64,000 nucleotides of DNA from Paracoccaceae bacterium (GTDB lineage Bacteria > Pseudomonadota > Alphaproteobacteria > Rhodobacterales > Rhodobacteraceae): assembly GCA_017510335.1 (NCBI GenBank), contig JAFWNM010000033.1, positions 1 through 64,000 of the forward strand. Direction: 5' to 3'. The stretch's first letter is position 1. Each line of letters opens with the position of its first letter. The notes beneath the pieces are model-generated. The model had not been told where the DNA came from and did no database searches. It was given only the letters and a program-made list of their open reading frames with translations. A program made the translations under genes and the position numbers. Below are positions 53,660 to 61,894 of the stretch, one piece after another.

Positions 53660-54562
53660 ATGCGGGACTTGCAGTTGAAGTATTTTTTTACAGTGGCCAA
53701 TGAAGGGTCGATTCGGAAAGCCGCCGAAAAGCTTAACCTCGCGGCCTCGGCGCTGAGCCGCCGGATAACCCAGATCGAGGAGGACCTTGGCGTTCCGATG
53801 TTCGAACGCCACGCACGCGGACTGCGCCTTACCGAGGCCGGACAGATCTATTTCGATCACGCTCGCACAACCCTGCGCCAAGAAGCCTGGGCGATTGGCG
53901 AAATCGAAGCAATCAAGGATCTGCGGCGTGGCCAGATAAGGGTGGTCTGCGTGGAGGGGGCGATTGGTGGCATCATGTCCAATGCTATCGCTGCTTTTCG
54001 CCCGAAATCACCGGGTGTCAACCTTTCGGTTACACGGGCAGGCAGCACCGGCGTGGTGCGCGCGGTGGCAGCTGACGAAGCCGAACTGGGGCTTGCATTT
54101 GATCCACCGACGCATCGCGATGTCATGGTAATCGCGGAAGTGCCAGCGCCGCTTTATGCCGTGTTTGCCCCGGGGTTTCCCTTGCCTGACGGGCCGCAAT
54201 CACTGGCGGATCTGGCGTCCTTGCCGCTCGCCATTCCCCCAGATAGCAGCTACGGCATTCGTGATGTGATTGACCAGGTTGTTCGTCAGAACGCCGATAT
54301 CGAACTTGATCCACCGCTTTTGTGCGATTCTGTTTATGGCCTTACCGGATTTGCCCTGCACGGGCAGGGTGTGTCGATCCTGCCCATGTGTTCGGTCGCC
54401 GAGGAGGTGCGCGCAGGGCGCCTGCTTCTGCGATCGCTTACTGACCCGCCCTTGCGCGATGCCCGACTTGTGCTGATGGGGCGCAGGCATCGCACATTGC
54501 CGCCAGTCGCACGCCGGTTTTGCGCCATCCTGAAAACCTCCATGGAGGCCGCGCCATATTAG
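53660..54562 (+). CDS. LysR-family transcriptional regulator
   Basis: A 300-residue regulator. The N-terminal winged helix (about 1-60) has QLKYFFTVANEGSIRKAAEKL and SRRITQIEEDLGVPMFER; the effector-binding domain (about 90-290) begins GQIRVVCVEG. GGAGG precedes the ATG. It is divergent from the M81 gene and lies directly upstream of the TRAP operon, so it most likely controls both. The inducer should be the transported substrate or a metabolite of it. Confidence 0.9.
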   Translation: MRDLQLKYFFTVANEGSIRKAAEKLNLAASALSRRITQIEEDLGVPMFERHARGLRLTEAGQIYFDHARTTLRQEAWAIGEIEAIKDLRRGQIRVVCVEGAIGGIMSNAIAAFRPKSPGVNLSVTRAGSTGVVRAVAADEAELGLAFDPPTHRDVMVIAEVPAPLYAVFAPGFPLPDGPQSLADLASLPLAIPPDSSYGIRDVIDQVVRQNADIELDPPLLCDSVYGLTGFALHGQGVSILPMCSVAEEVRAGRLLLRSLTDPPLRDARLVLMGRRHRTLPPVARRFCAILKTSMEAAPY

Positions 54563-54675
54563 CGTTGCTTTTTGGGCAAACCGGTATCGTGATTCAAGAC
54601 TTGTATGCGAACACAAACTCCTGAAACTCATGCCCAAGGGTTGACCAGGGGATCGTGCCGGGCATCGGAGGCTGG

Positions 54676-54693
54676 GTATAGATTCTGCAATAC
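54676..54693. promoter_or_regulatory. Candidate LysR site upstream of dctP
   Basis: GTAT-N10-ATAC is an interrupted inverted repeat containing the T-N11-A pattern of LysR sites, centred about 125 bases before the dctP start, within a wider GGGT/ACCC symmetry. No second copy is evident in the LysR-M81 gap, so the assignment is weak. Confidence 0.25.
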
Positions 54694-54809
54694 ACCCGAA
54701 CAGCCGGGCACAACCGGCTGACGATATGTGCATCTTGAAGCGCGTTGACCTGCGCTGGATCACCTTGCCTGAGGATACCCGCAGGCCTGAAAAAACAGGA
54801 GAGGATTAA

Positions 54810-55856
54810 ATGAACAAAATCTGGAACACAGCACTGGCCTGCGCCATGGGCGCGCTGTTTGCCGGCCCGGCAATGGCGCAATCTGTGACGATTGTGCTGG
54901 CGCATGAGGAGCCTGCCGATGCCAACACATCAGCGGCGCATATGTCGGCCATGGTGTTCAAGGACATCATCGAAACCCGTTCAAACGGCGACATGGTTGT
55001 TGATATTCAAGCGGCAAGCACCATGGGTAACCAGCGCGAACGGATGGAGCTGACGCAAGCAGACATCATTCAGGTGAATATTGCCGCAATCGGTGGCCTG
55101 GCCCAGTTCTATCCGGCCATCAACGCGATTGATCTGCCCTTCGCCTTCCCTGACGAGGTCATTGCCGATCACGTCTTTGACGGGCCATTTGGCGATATGC
55201 TGGGCGAGAATATTCACGCAGCAACCGATCTGCGCCTGCTGGCCGTAACTGCAGGTGATTTCTATGTTTTCACGAACAGCACGCGAGAGGTGCGTAGCCC
55301 GGCGGATATGGAAGGGTTGCGCGTGCGCACCATGTCCGTGCCCAGCCACATTGCGATGATGAACGCGCTTGGTGCTGCCGCGACCCCGGTTCCCTGGGAT
55401 GAACTGTATAGCGCGCTGGAAACCGGCGTGGTTGACGCCCAGCACAACCCGATCCCGATTGTCGCCGTCGGCAACCTGCAGGAGGTGCAAAGCTATGCAA
55501 CTGTCACTAACCACATGTATGGCGCTGATTGGTGGATGACCAGCGATCTGTTCCTTGATAGCCTTACACCAGATCAGATGCGTATCTTTACCAACGCGGT
55601 CGAAGCGGCGCGCACTGCCGGGCGCGGTGCAAAGATGGGCCTTCGCGCAACCCGGTTCGGAACCGCATTCCTGGAAGATGCAGGAATTCAGGTCTATGCC
55701 CCCACCCCCGAGGAATTGACGCAATTCCGCGATTTGGCGGCACCGGCGGTGATGGCAGTGCTTGCCGACGAACTCGGTGATGATGCCGTCGCGCTAGCTG
55801 AAGCGATGCTCGAAGCGGTCGCGGCGTCCGAGCGCGCGATCTACGGCAACGACTAA
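54810..55856 (+). CDS. dctP: TRAP transporter substrate-binding protein (DctP)
   Basis: A 348-residue periplasmic protein with a signal peptide ending AMAQ (about 1-24). The mature part shows the DctP fold: IVLAHEEP at the first strand, a central LRVRTMSVP segment whose arginine normally binds a substrate carboxylate (about 170), and GVVDAQHNPIP (the usual D-x-x-x-N hinge). AGGAGAGG precedes the ATG. First gene of a likely six-gene operon, dctP-dctQ-dctM-ord-ortA-ortB. A carboxylate or amino acid substrate is expected. Confidence 0.92.
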   Translation: MNKIWNTALACAMGALFAGPAMAQSVTIVLAHEEPADANTSAAHMSAMVFKDIIETRSNGDMVVDIQAASTMGNQRERMELTQADIIQVNIAAIGGLAQFYPAINAIDLPFAFPDEVIADHVFDGPFGDMLGENIHAATDLRLLAVTAGDFYVFTNSTREVRSPADMEGLRVRTMSVPSHIAMMNALGAAATPVPWDELYSALETGVVDAQHNPIPIVAVGNLQEVQSYATVTNHMYGADWWMTSDLFLDSLTPDQMRIFTNAVEAARTAGRGAKMGLRATRFGTAFLEDAGIQVYAPTPEELTQFRDLAAPAVMAVLADELGDDAVALAEAMLEAVAASERAIYGND

Positions 55857-55953
55857 GCGCGCGTCGCTATCAGGAATGAAACCACGCCAGGCAAACGGCC
55901 GGCGTGGTTCACCTTTCAGCCCCCCTTCTTCCCGCCCCAAAAGGTAGTATGCC

Positions 55954-56484
55954 GTGAGCGCCATCGCAAAAATTCTGCACAGGACCGCCCGGCTGGTGGA
56001 AATGGTCACGGCTGCGCCGTTAATCGCTGCTGGTGCGGTGATGGTCGGTGTGGTGCTTGCTGCCACCTTTTTTCGCTATGTTCTAAATGATCCAATCACT
56101 TGGTCAGAGGAACTGGCGCGCTACCTGATGATCTGGATCGGCCTTGTCGGGGCGTCGGTCACCCTGCGCCATGGCGAACACATCCGCATAACCGCCATTC
56201 GCAAGCTGCTTCCAGCCCCTTTGCGCATGATCACGGATCTTTTCGTGGCGGCCGCTATCGGCTGGTTCCTTTGGGTGATGACGGTCGAGGGCTGGGCAGC
56301 CGCCGAGCGCGGCGCGCGCCAGATGTCGCCAGCACTGGGTGTTTCAATGATCTGGCCGCTTCTGGCCGTGCCCGTCGCTGGAGGGTTGATGCTGGTGCAG
56401 CATGTGATCCAGACGCTGCTGATGCTTTTTGGGGCGCAGAATGAACCTGAACATGAAAGTCCGATGGGCGGGGGGCCGGTCTGA
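55954..56484 (+). CDS. dctQ: TRAP transporter small permease (DctQ)
   Basis: A 176-residue membrane protein with four helices (about 20-45, 54-72, 90-110, 130-155), including the family motif WSEELARYLMIWIGLVGASV. It begins with GTG, preceded by AAGGTAG; a nearby ATG is out of frame. Its stop overlaps the dctM start by one base. Confidence 0.9.
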   Translation: MSAIAKILHRTARLVEMVTAAPLIAAGAVMVGVVLAATFFRYVLNDPITWSEELARYLMIWIGLVGASVTLRHGEHIRITAIRKLLPAPLRMITDLFVAAAIGWFLWVMTVEGWAAAERGARQMSPALGVSMIWPLLAVPVAGGLMLVQHVIQTLLMLFGAQNEPEHESPMGGGPV

Positions 56485-57770
56485 TGCTCTGGCTTATGGT
56501 AGGTCTGTTCGCGGTTCTGGTGGTGCTTGGCACGCCGCTGGCCTTTGCTATCGGCATCACGGGGCTGTTCGGGCTGGTGCAGTCGGATGGTCCAAGCCTG
56601 ATACGGCTGGTGCCGATGCGGCTGTTTTCCGGCATCGACATGTTTTCGCTTATGGCTATGCCATTCTTCATTCTGGCCGGCGACATCATGAATCGCATCA
56701 AGATCACCGACAGGCTGATTGATCTGGCCAATTCCATTGTGGGCGGTGTGCGCGGGGCGCTGGCGCATGTGAATGTGCTGGTTTCTGTGTTCTTCGCAGG
56801 CCTTACCGGCGCTGCAGTGGCTGACACTGCCGCCATCGGGCGCATGATGATTCCGGCGATGGCGTCACAGGGTTACAATCGCGCCTTCGCGGCGGCAGTC
56901 ACGGCCTCTTCCTCGGTGATCGGGCCGATCATTCCGCCATCGATCATTATGGTGATTTACGGCTCGCTGATGCAGGTTTCCATTGCCGGACTGTTTGCAG
57001 CTGGTCTGATCCCTGGCATTCTGATGGCGCTGTCACTGATGGGCTATATTGCATTCCGCGCCCGACGTGATGATCTGCCAGTGGCCAATCTGCGCGGCGA
57101 TGTGCCGAAATTTCGCATCGCGCTGCGACGCGCGCTCGTCCCGTTGATGATGCCGATTATCATTCTGGGCGGCATTCTGGGCGGGGTCTTCACGCCGACC
57201 GAAGCCGCCGCTGTGGCTGTCCTGTATGCGCTTGTCGTGGGGCTGTTCCTGTATCGCAATCTGGGTCTGCGCGACCTCATTGCCATGCTTTACGACATGG
57301 TGCGCGCGTCCGGTTCGGTGTTCATCATCCTTGCAGCGGCCTCGATACTTGGGTGGGTGCTTGCCCGGCAGGGGGTGCCGCAGCAACTTGCCGACTTTTT
57401 GCTTGGCATCAGCGATAACCCCCTGATCTTCTTGTTTATCGTCACGCTTGCGCTGCTGGTTATCGGCATGTTCATGGAAATGACGGCAATTCTGATCATC
57501 CTCGGTCCGATCCTGCATCCGATTGCTGTCTCGCTGGGGATCGATCCGCTGCATTTCGGCATCGTGATGGTTGTGAACCTCAATATTGCGCTGGCCACGC
57601 CGCCGCTTGGGGCATGCCTTTTCGTGGCCTCGTCCGTGGGCAAGGTGCGCTTCGAGGATGTCGCATGGCGCATTTTGCCTTTCATTTTGGTCGAGATCGC
57701 AGTGCTGGCCGCCATCGTCTATGTCCCGGCGATTTCGCTGACCCTGCCGCGTCTTCTGGGCCTTGGCTGA
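56484..57770 (+). CDS. dctM: TRAP transporter large permease (DctM)
   Basis: A 428-residue, eleven- to twelve-helix sodium-coupled permease. Motifs include MAMPFFILAGDIMNR, FFAGLTGAAVADTAAIG, IIPPSIIMVIYG and NLNIALATPPLGACLFVAS, characteristic of the DctM/IT superfamily. Forms the membrane complex with DctQ. ord begins 24 bases after its stop. Confidence 0.94.
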   Translation: MLWLMVGLFAVLVVLGTPLAFAIGITGLFGLVQSDGPSLIRLVPMRLFSGIDMFSLMAMPFFILAGDIMNRIKITDRLIDLANSIVGGVRGALAHVNVLVSVFFAGLTGAAVADTAAIGRMMIPAMASQGYNRAFAAAVTASSSVIGPIIPPSIIMVIYGSLMQVSIAGLFAAGLIPGILMALSLMGYIAFRARRDDLPVANLRGDVPKFRIALRRALVPLMMPIIILGGILGGVFTPTEAAAVAVLYALVVGLFLYRNLGLRDLIAMLYDMVRASGSVFIILAAASILGWVLARQGVPQQLADFLLGISDNPLIFLFIVTLALLVIGMFMEMTAILIILGPILHPIAVSLGIDPLHFGIVMVVNLNIALATPPLGACLFVASSVGKVRFEDVAWRILPFILVEIAVLAAIVYVPAISLTLPRLLGLG

Positions 57771-57794
57771 ACTACATTTTAAGGGGAACAAGAA

Positions 57795-58832
57795 ATGACA
57801 TCTGAGATCATTCTGTTCGGCGTCGGCGCCATGGGGCAGCGCATTGCCCGGCTGGCGCGTTTGCGCGGCTACACTATCCGCGCGGCAATTGATATGGACC
57901 CCGCCAAGCAGGGCATACCTCTTGGCCGACTTGCAAATTGGCAGGGCCTTGAATCTGGCCCCGCCGTCACTGCGGATGTCACAAAGGCGCTGGATGGCGC
58001 GCCCGCAACAGTTCTGCATGCAACCGCCTCTTTCCTGCGGGATGTATCATCCGAGATCGAATGCTGTTTGCAGCACGGCCACGACGTTATCTCGATCTCG
58101 GAGGAAATGACCGTCCCGCATGCGGCTGACCCCGCTATTGCGGCGCGGCTGGATGCCACTGCGAAGCAATATGGCGCGCGGGTCATTGGAACAGGGGTAA
58201 ACCCCGGCTTTGCGATGGACATGCTGGTGCTTGCGCTAAGCGTGCCTTGCGGACATGTTGACCATATTCAGGCCGTCCGCACGAATGACCTGTCCGATTT
58301 CGGGCCTACGGTGTTGCGCACGCAGGGCGTTGGCCTGACGCCCCAGGGCTTTGCCGACGCGGTTGCGCAGGGCAGTGTGGTCGGGCATGTCGGTTTCGCG
58401 CAATCTATTGCGTTAATAGCGCGACACTTAGGGTGGACGGTTGATAGCGTCACCGAAACCCGCGAACCCATCATTTCGTCGGTTGTTCGTGAAACCCCGC
58501 ACATGACCATCGCGCCGGGGCAGGTCGCGGGGTGCCGCCACTGCGCCTTTGCGCATATCAACGGCCGAGAGGTGCTTCGGCTTGAACACCCACAGCAGAT
58601 ACGCCCCGAACTTGAAGGGCAGGCAACTTCAGATCAGATTCGCATCACAGGCGATCAAGTGATCGAGATGCAGATAACCCCGGAAATCGGCGGTGGTGGC
58701 GGGACGGCGGCGGCGGCTGTCAATGCGCTGGCGTATCTTCGCAGCGCCCCCGCGGGGCTGGTCCATTTGACCGACCTGCCGCTTACCAGCCCGAAGATGA
58801 CCACCCTCATCCCACAAGGAGATCATTCATGA
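57795..58832 (+). CDS. ord: 2,4-diaminopentanoate dehydrogenase-like (Ord)
   Basis: In ornithine-fermenting clostridia this NAD(P)-dependent enzyme oxidatively deaminates 2,4-diaminopentanoate to 2-amino-4-oxopentanoate. The 345 residues have an N-terminal Rossmann loop (GVGAMGQRIA, about 9-18), TGVNPGFAMD in the middle, and the long distinctive block TNDLSDFGPTVL to TREPIISSVVRETPHM, ending with GGGGTAAAAVNAL. I recognise these blocks as those of the Ord/dihydrodipicolinate-reductase-like family. It is followed by ortA and ortB with four-base overlaps, which strongly supports the assignment. AAGGGG precedes the ATG. The real substrate in this organism may be an analogue. Confidence 0.85.
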   Translation: MTSEIILFGVGAMGQRIARLARLRGYTIRAAIDMDPAKQGIPLGRLANWQGLESGPAVTADVTKALDGAPATVLHATASFLRDVSSEIECCLQHGHDVISISEEMTVPHAADPAIAARLDATAKQYGARVIGTGVNPGFAMDMLVLALSVPCGHVDHIQAVRTNDLSDFGPTVLRTQGVGLTPQGFADAVAQGSVVGHVGFAQSIALIARHLGWTVDSVTETREPIISSVVRETPHMTIAPGQVAGCRHCAFAHINGREVLRLEHPQQIRPELEGQATSDQIRITGDQVIEMQITPEIGGGGGTAAAAVNALAYLRSAPAGLVHLTDLPLTSPKMTTLIPQGDHS

Positions 58833-59143
58833 CATGCCGAAGCGGTGACTGGGTTCGTATCCATTCAGTGATCCTTACGCCAGACCAGAGGGCAAGCGCC
58901 ATCCCGCAGGAAACCCGTGCTGTGCCACTGGAAATGCGGGTGAAGGGCTGGCTGGTCACGGCAGCGGCCGCGATTGGCGACACCGTGGAAATCCGAACCA
59001 CGCTTGGCCGCTGCTATCACGGCACATTGGAGGCCATGAACCCGCCATATGGACATGATTTCGCCACCGCGATCCCGGAACTTCTGCGCGCAGGCGAGGA
59101 ATTGCGCGCAATGCTGACTGAGGCCGGAGAAGAAACCGCATGA
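58829..59143 (+). CDS. ortA: 2-amino-4-oxopentanoate thiolase alpha subunit (OrtA-like)
   Basis: Small subunit (104 residues) of the enzyme that splits 2-amino-4-oxopentanoate with CoA into alanine and acetyl-CoA. The visible pattern is GDWVRIHSVIL, PLEMRVKGWLV, GDTVEIRTTLGR and GTLEAMNPPYGHDF, with PELLRAGEELR at the end, as I know from OrtA of clostridia. Function requires OrtB. Overlaps ord and ortB by four bases each. Confidence 0.85.
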   Translation: MTCRSGDWVRIHSVILTPDQRASAIPQETRAVPLEMRVKGWLVTAAAAIGDTVEIRTTLGRCYHGTLEAMNPPYGHDFATAIPELLRAGEELRAMLTEAGEETA

Positions 59144-60555
59144 AACCAGTTGATTACCAATCCGTCATGGACCGGCGCAACGAAACGATGCTTTCAGCGC
59201 TCGGGCTTGATTACGCGCCTTTCATGCGACACCCGGTCACCTTTGACTATGAGGCGCTGATGGCGCAGGTCACCTACAGCCTTGACACGGTGCGCGAGAT
59301 CCAGGCGCGCGTAGGGGTGGGCAATACGCCGCTGATCGAACTGCGCCAGATCAACCGTCTGGTGCGCATGCTCGCCCCCAAAGGCAAGGGCGCGCGCATC
59401 TTTGTAAAAGACGAGGCCGCCAACCCCTCAGGCAGCTACAAGGCACGCCGCGCCGCACTAAGCATGCATCACGCCAAAGACGCAGGCTTCAAGGGCGCTG
59501 TCGCGGCGACCAGTGGCAATTACGGAGCGGCAGTTGCCAGTCAGGCGGCAATGCGGGGCCTGGATTGTATTGTCGTGCAGGAAGTGTTCGACAGCCTGGG
59601 TATTGGTCAGCCCGAAATTCTGGAAAAGGGGCGCGCCTGCGAGATTTATGGTGCAGAAGTGTTGCAGCTGTCCGTTGGGCCAGAGCTGTTCTACCAATTC
59701 CTGCGCGTGCTTGAGGAGACGGGCTATTTCAACGCATCACTCTATACCCCGTATGCCATCGCCGGGGTCGAGCCTTTGGGGGTTGAGATTGTCGAACAGA
59801 TGCAGGCCGTCACGGGCGCGGCCCCAGATGTGGTAATCTGCACCCATGCGGGGGGCGGCAACCTGACCGGCACTGCGCGCGGGTTGCAAAAGGCCGGCGC
59901 GTCTGGGTGCAAGGTTGTCGCCGCAAGTGTCGATCTGTCAGGCCTGCACATGGCAAGCGACACCGATTTTAACCGCAAGCATTTTACCACCGGCCACACT
60001 GGTTTCGGTATTCCGTTCGCCAGCTGGCCTGACCGAACCGACGTGCCGCGCAACGCAGCGCGCGCGCTGCGCTACATGGATCGCTACCTGCTGGTGAAGC
60101 AAGGCGAGGTGTTCTACGTCACCGAAGCGCTGGCCCGGCTTGAAGGGTTGGAACGTGGCCCAGCTGGCAATGTGGCGCTGGCCGCAGCGATCGCCCAGGC
60201 GCAAGAGATGGAGGAAGATCAGACTATCGTGGTTCAGGAAACCGAATACGCGGGCGCAGGAAAACAGCCATCGGCCCAGCTTAGCTTCGCCCGCGAGCGT
60301 GGCATCCAGATATGGCGTGGCGACCCCGAAGACGAGATCCCCGGCGCCGCTGTCGTTATCCCTGATCACCCCTCGCGGATCAAACTGCGCGATGTCGATC
60401 TTAACCGCGTTCGCAAAAGCCTGATCCGCAAGGCTGCCGGACTGATGCCCGAGGGCAATGCACCCGGCGAGGATGACATCAACTTTCTGGTTGCCGAAAC
60501 ACGCAGTAATCCGGCCTTCGTTGATGACTGCCTTCGGCAAGCATCTGCTGGTTGA
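59140..60555 (+). CDS. ortB: 2-amino-4-oxopentanoate thiolase beta subunit (OrtB-like)
   Basis: Catalytic PLP subunit of 471 residues, fold type II (threonine synthase/tryptophan synthase beta clan). The cofactor lysine is at about 101 in EAANPSGSYKARRA, with TSGNYGAAVAS (about 123-133) and HAGGGNLTGTARG (phosphate-binding glycine loop, about 231-243). It is distinguished from threonine synthase by the partner ortA and by GFGIPFASWPDRTD. The stop codon lies inside a large inverted repeat. With ord and ortA it would yield alanine and acetyl-CoA. Confidence 0.87.
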   Translation: MKPVDYQSVMDRRNETMLSALGLDYAPFMRHPVTFDYEALMAQVTYSLDTVREIQARVGVGNTPLIELRQINRLVRMLAPKGKGARIFVKDEAANPSGSYKARRAALSMHHAKDAGFKGAVAATSGNYGAAVASQAAMRGLDCIVVQEVFDSLGIGQPEILEKGRACEIYGAEVLQLSVGPELFYQFLRVLEETGYFNASLYTPYAIAGVEPLGVEIVEQMQAVTGAAPDVVICTHAGGGNLTGTARGLQKAGASGCKVVAASVDLSGLHMASDTDFNRKHFTTGHTGFGIPFASWPDRTDVPRNAARALRYMDRYLLVKQGEVFYVTEALARLEGLERGPAGNVALAAAIAQAQEMEEDQTIVVQETEYAGAGKQPSAQLSFARERGIQIWRGDPEDEIPGAAVVIPDHPSRIKLRDVDLNRVRKSLIRKAAGLMPEGNAPGEDDINFLVAETRSNPAFVDDCLRQASAG

Positions 60556-60598
60556 CAGGCATCATGCAAGTGCAGTGATTGCAGGTGGCCTGTCAACC
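60550..60598 (+). repeat. Inverted repeat over the ortB stop codon
   Basis: GGTTGACAGGC (60550-60560) and GCCTGTCAACC (60588-60598) are perfect 11-base complements around 27 bases that hold a shorter TGCA/TGCA symmetry. The ortB TGA is within the left arm. There is no T-run after it, so it is not a standard intrinsic terminator; it may be a stabilising 3' structure, a factor-dependent stop or a protein site. Confidence 0.55.
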
Positions 60599-60839
60599 GT
60601 CCTGCAACGCGGCCCGGTAGCAAGTTTTGAACCAGGCGAAATGTGGGCTTGCGCTGGAACGCCCGCATCAGAGCATGACGCGGGAGAGGAACAGACTATC
60701 GCATTGATTTGAACGCCACGGCCCTTATGGTGTTCGGTGCGCTGAAGCGCATTTCAGTGGCCGATGCAGGGCCAAACTGTTTCAAAACTCATTCGCCCCG
60801 CAATGCGGCCACTGCACCCACAACACAAGGCAGAACCGT

Positions 60840-61826
60840 TTATTGGCCAGACGCCAGTTGTCGGACTCTTTGGTTGATTTTCCCAAACAACCGGCCGTCT
60901 GGTAGCGTTGCTTCCATTGTAACGCGATCACCGAAATGCAGAAAAGGTGTCTGTGGCGCGCCGAAATCCAGTTTTTCAATCACACGAACCTCTGCCAGAC
61001 AGGCAGATCCGGCCGCGCGCGCCGCGTTCGACACAGTGCCAGACCCGATAATGCTGCCCGCGCCCAGTTTGCGTGTGCGCGCAGCATGCGCAATGATCTG
61101 TCCAAAATGGAAATCCATCTCGCTGCCATGGGGTGTGCCAATCTGCCTGCCGTTCACTGCAACCTGTAACGGCAGACATACACGCCCGGCCTGCCAATAC
61201 TGCCCCAGTTCATCGGGCGTCACGGCACAAGGCGCAAAACCCGTGGATGGCTTGGCCTGCACGAAACCGAAGCCACGCCTCATTTCCCAGGGTCCGGGCA
61301 CACGCAGCGACCAGTCATTGATCTGCACAATTAACCGCACAAGGTCGAGCGCGTCTTGCGGGTTGGTGCCCATTGGCACCTCGTCCACGACAACACCGAA
61401 TTCGCCCTCGCAATCAATGCCAAGGGCCTCATCCGGCGTCAGCAGAACGGCGTTTGATCCCAGAAAGTCATCGCTTGCGCCTTGGTAGACCAGCGGATGG
61501 GTGTCAAAATCCGGCAGGGGTTCATTCCCGAATGCCTGATCCATCAGGCGCCCGTGGTTGAGAAAGGCAGACCCATCCAGCCATTGCGGGGCGCGGGGCA
61601 GCGGGGCAAGTGTGTCTTCTGGCGCAAACGGCACAAGGCCTTGGGCATTGCCTGCCTCGACCTGTCCGGCACGTTCGCGCAAAAGGGGTTCCACGCGCGG
61701 CCAGTCACGCAACGCAGCCAGCAGGCTGGGGGCAATATCTGTTGCGGGGGCCGCCCGCGTCAGATCGCGCGAAACAACCAGCAATGCGCCGTCTTCGGTC
61801 CCGTTGGGAAGGGTAGCGAACTTCAT
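60840..61826 (-). CDS. Fumarylacetoacetate hydrolase family protein
   Basis: A 328-residue enzyme of the FAH superfamily, which hydrolyses or decarboxylates products of aromatic ring cleavage. The metal site is suggested by IDCEGEFGVVVDEVP (E-x-E...D, about 147-161), and the later GAGSIIGSGTVSN segment is a family loop. The N-terminal domain (about 1-70) resembles that of two-domain FAH proteins. It lies 68 bases after the FAD monooxygenase gene on the same strand, so a role late in the same aromatic pathway is likely. The exact substrate is unknown. Confidence 0.87.
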   Translation of the reverse strand: MKFATLPNGTEDGALLVVSRDLTRAAPATDIAPSLLAALRDWPRVEPLLRERAGQVEAGNAQGLVPFAPEDTLAPLPRAPQWLDGSAFLNHGRLMDQAFGNEPLPDFDTHPLVYQGASDDFLGSNAVLLTPDEALGIDCEGEFGVVVDEVPMGTNPQDALDLVRLIVQINDWSLRVPGPWEMRRGFGFVQAKPSTGFAPCAVTPDELGQYWQAGRVCLPLQVAVNGRQIGTPHGSEMDFHFGQIIAHAARTRKLGAGSIIGSGTVSNAARAAGSACLAEVRVIEKLDFGAPQTPFLHFGDRVTMEATLPDGRLFGKINQRVRQLASGQ

Positions 61827-61894
61827 TTCAATGTCCTTTTGTTCGTCACTGCACGGCCCTGCACCCTTCTGTTGGGCTTACGACGCAGGGTGGC

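Noticed and set aside
57795..58832. Dihydrodipicolinate reductase (DapB) as the identity of the ord gene
   Set aside because: The Rossmann fold is shared, but the central and C-terminal blocks and the ortA-ortB neighbours fit 2,4-diaminopentanoate dehydrogenase better, and the protein is longer than DapB.
59140..60555. Threonine synthase as the identity of the ortB gene
   Set aside because: The PLP fold is related, but the overlapping ortA gene and upstream ord gene, and the absence of threonine pathway genes, favour the thiolase beta subunit.
60524..60712. 62-codon frame running out of the end of ortB
   Set aside because: It overlaps ortB by 32 bases in another frame, lacks a ribosome site and crosses the large inverted repeat; more likely non-coding.
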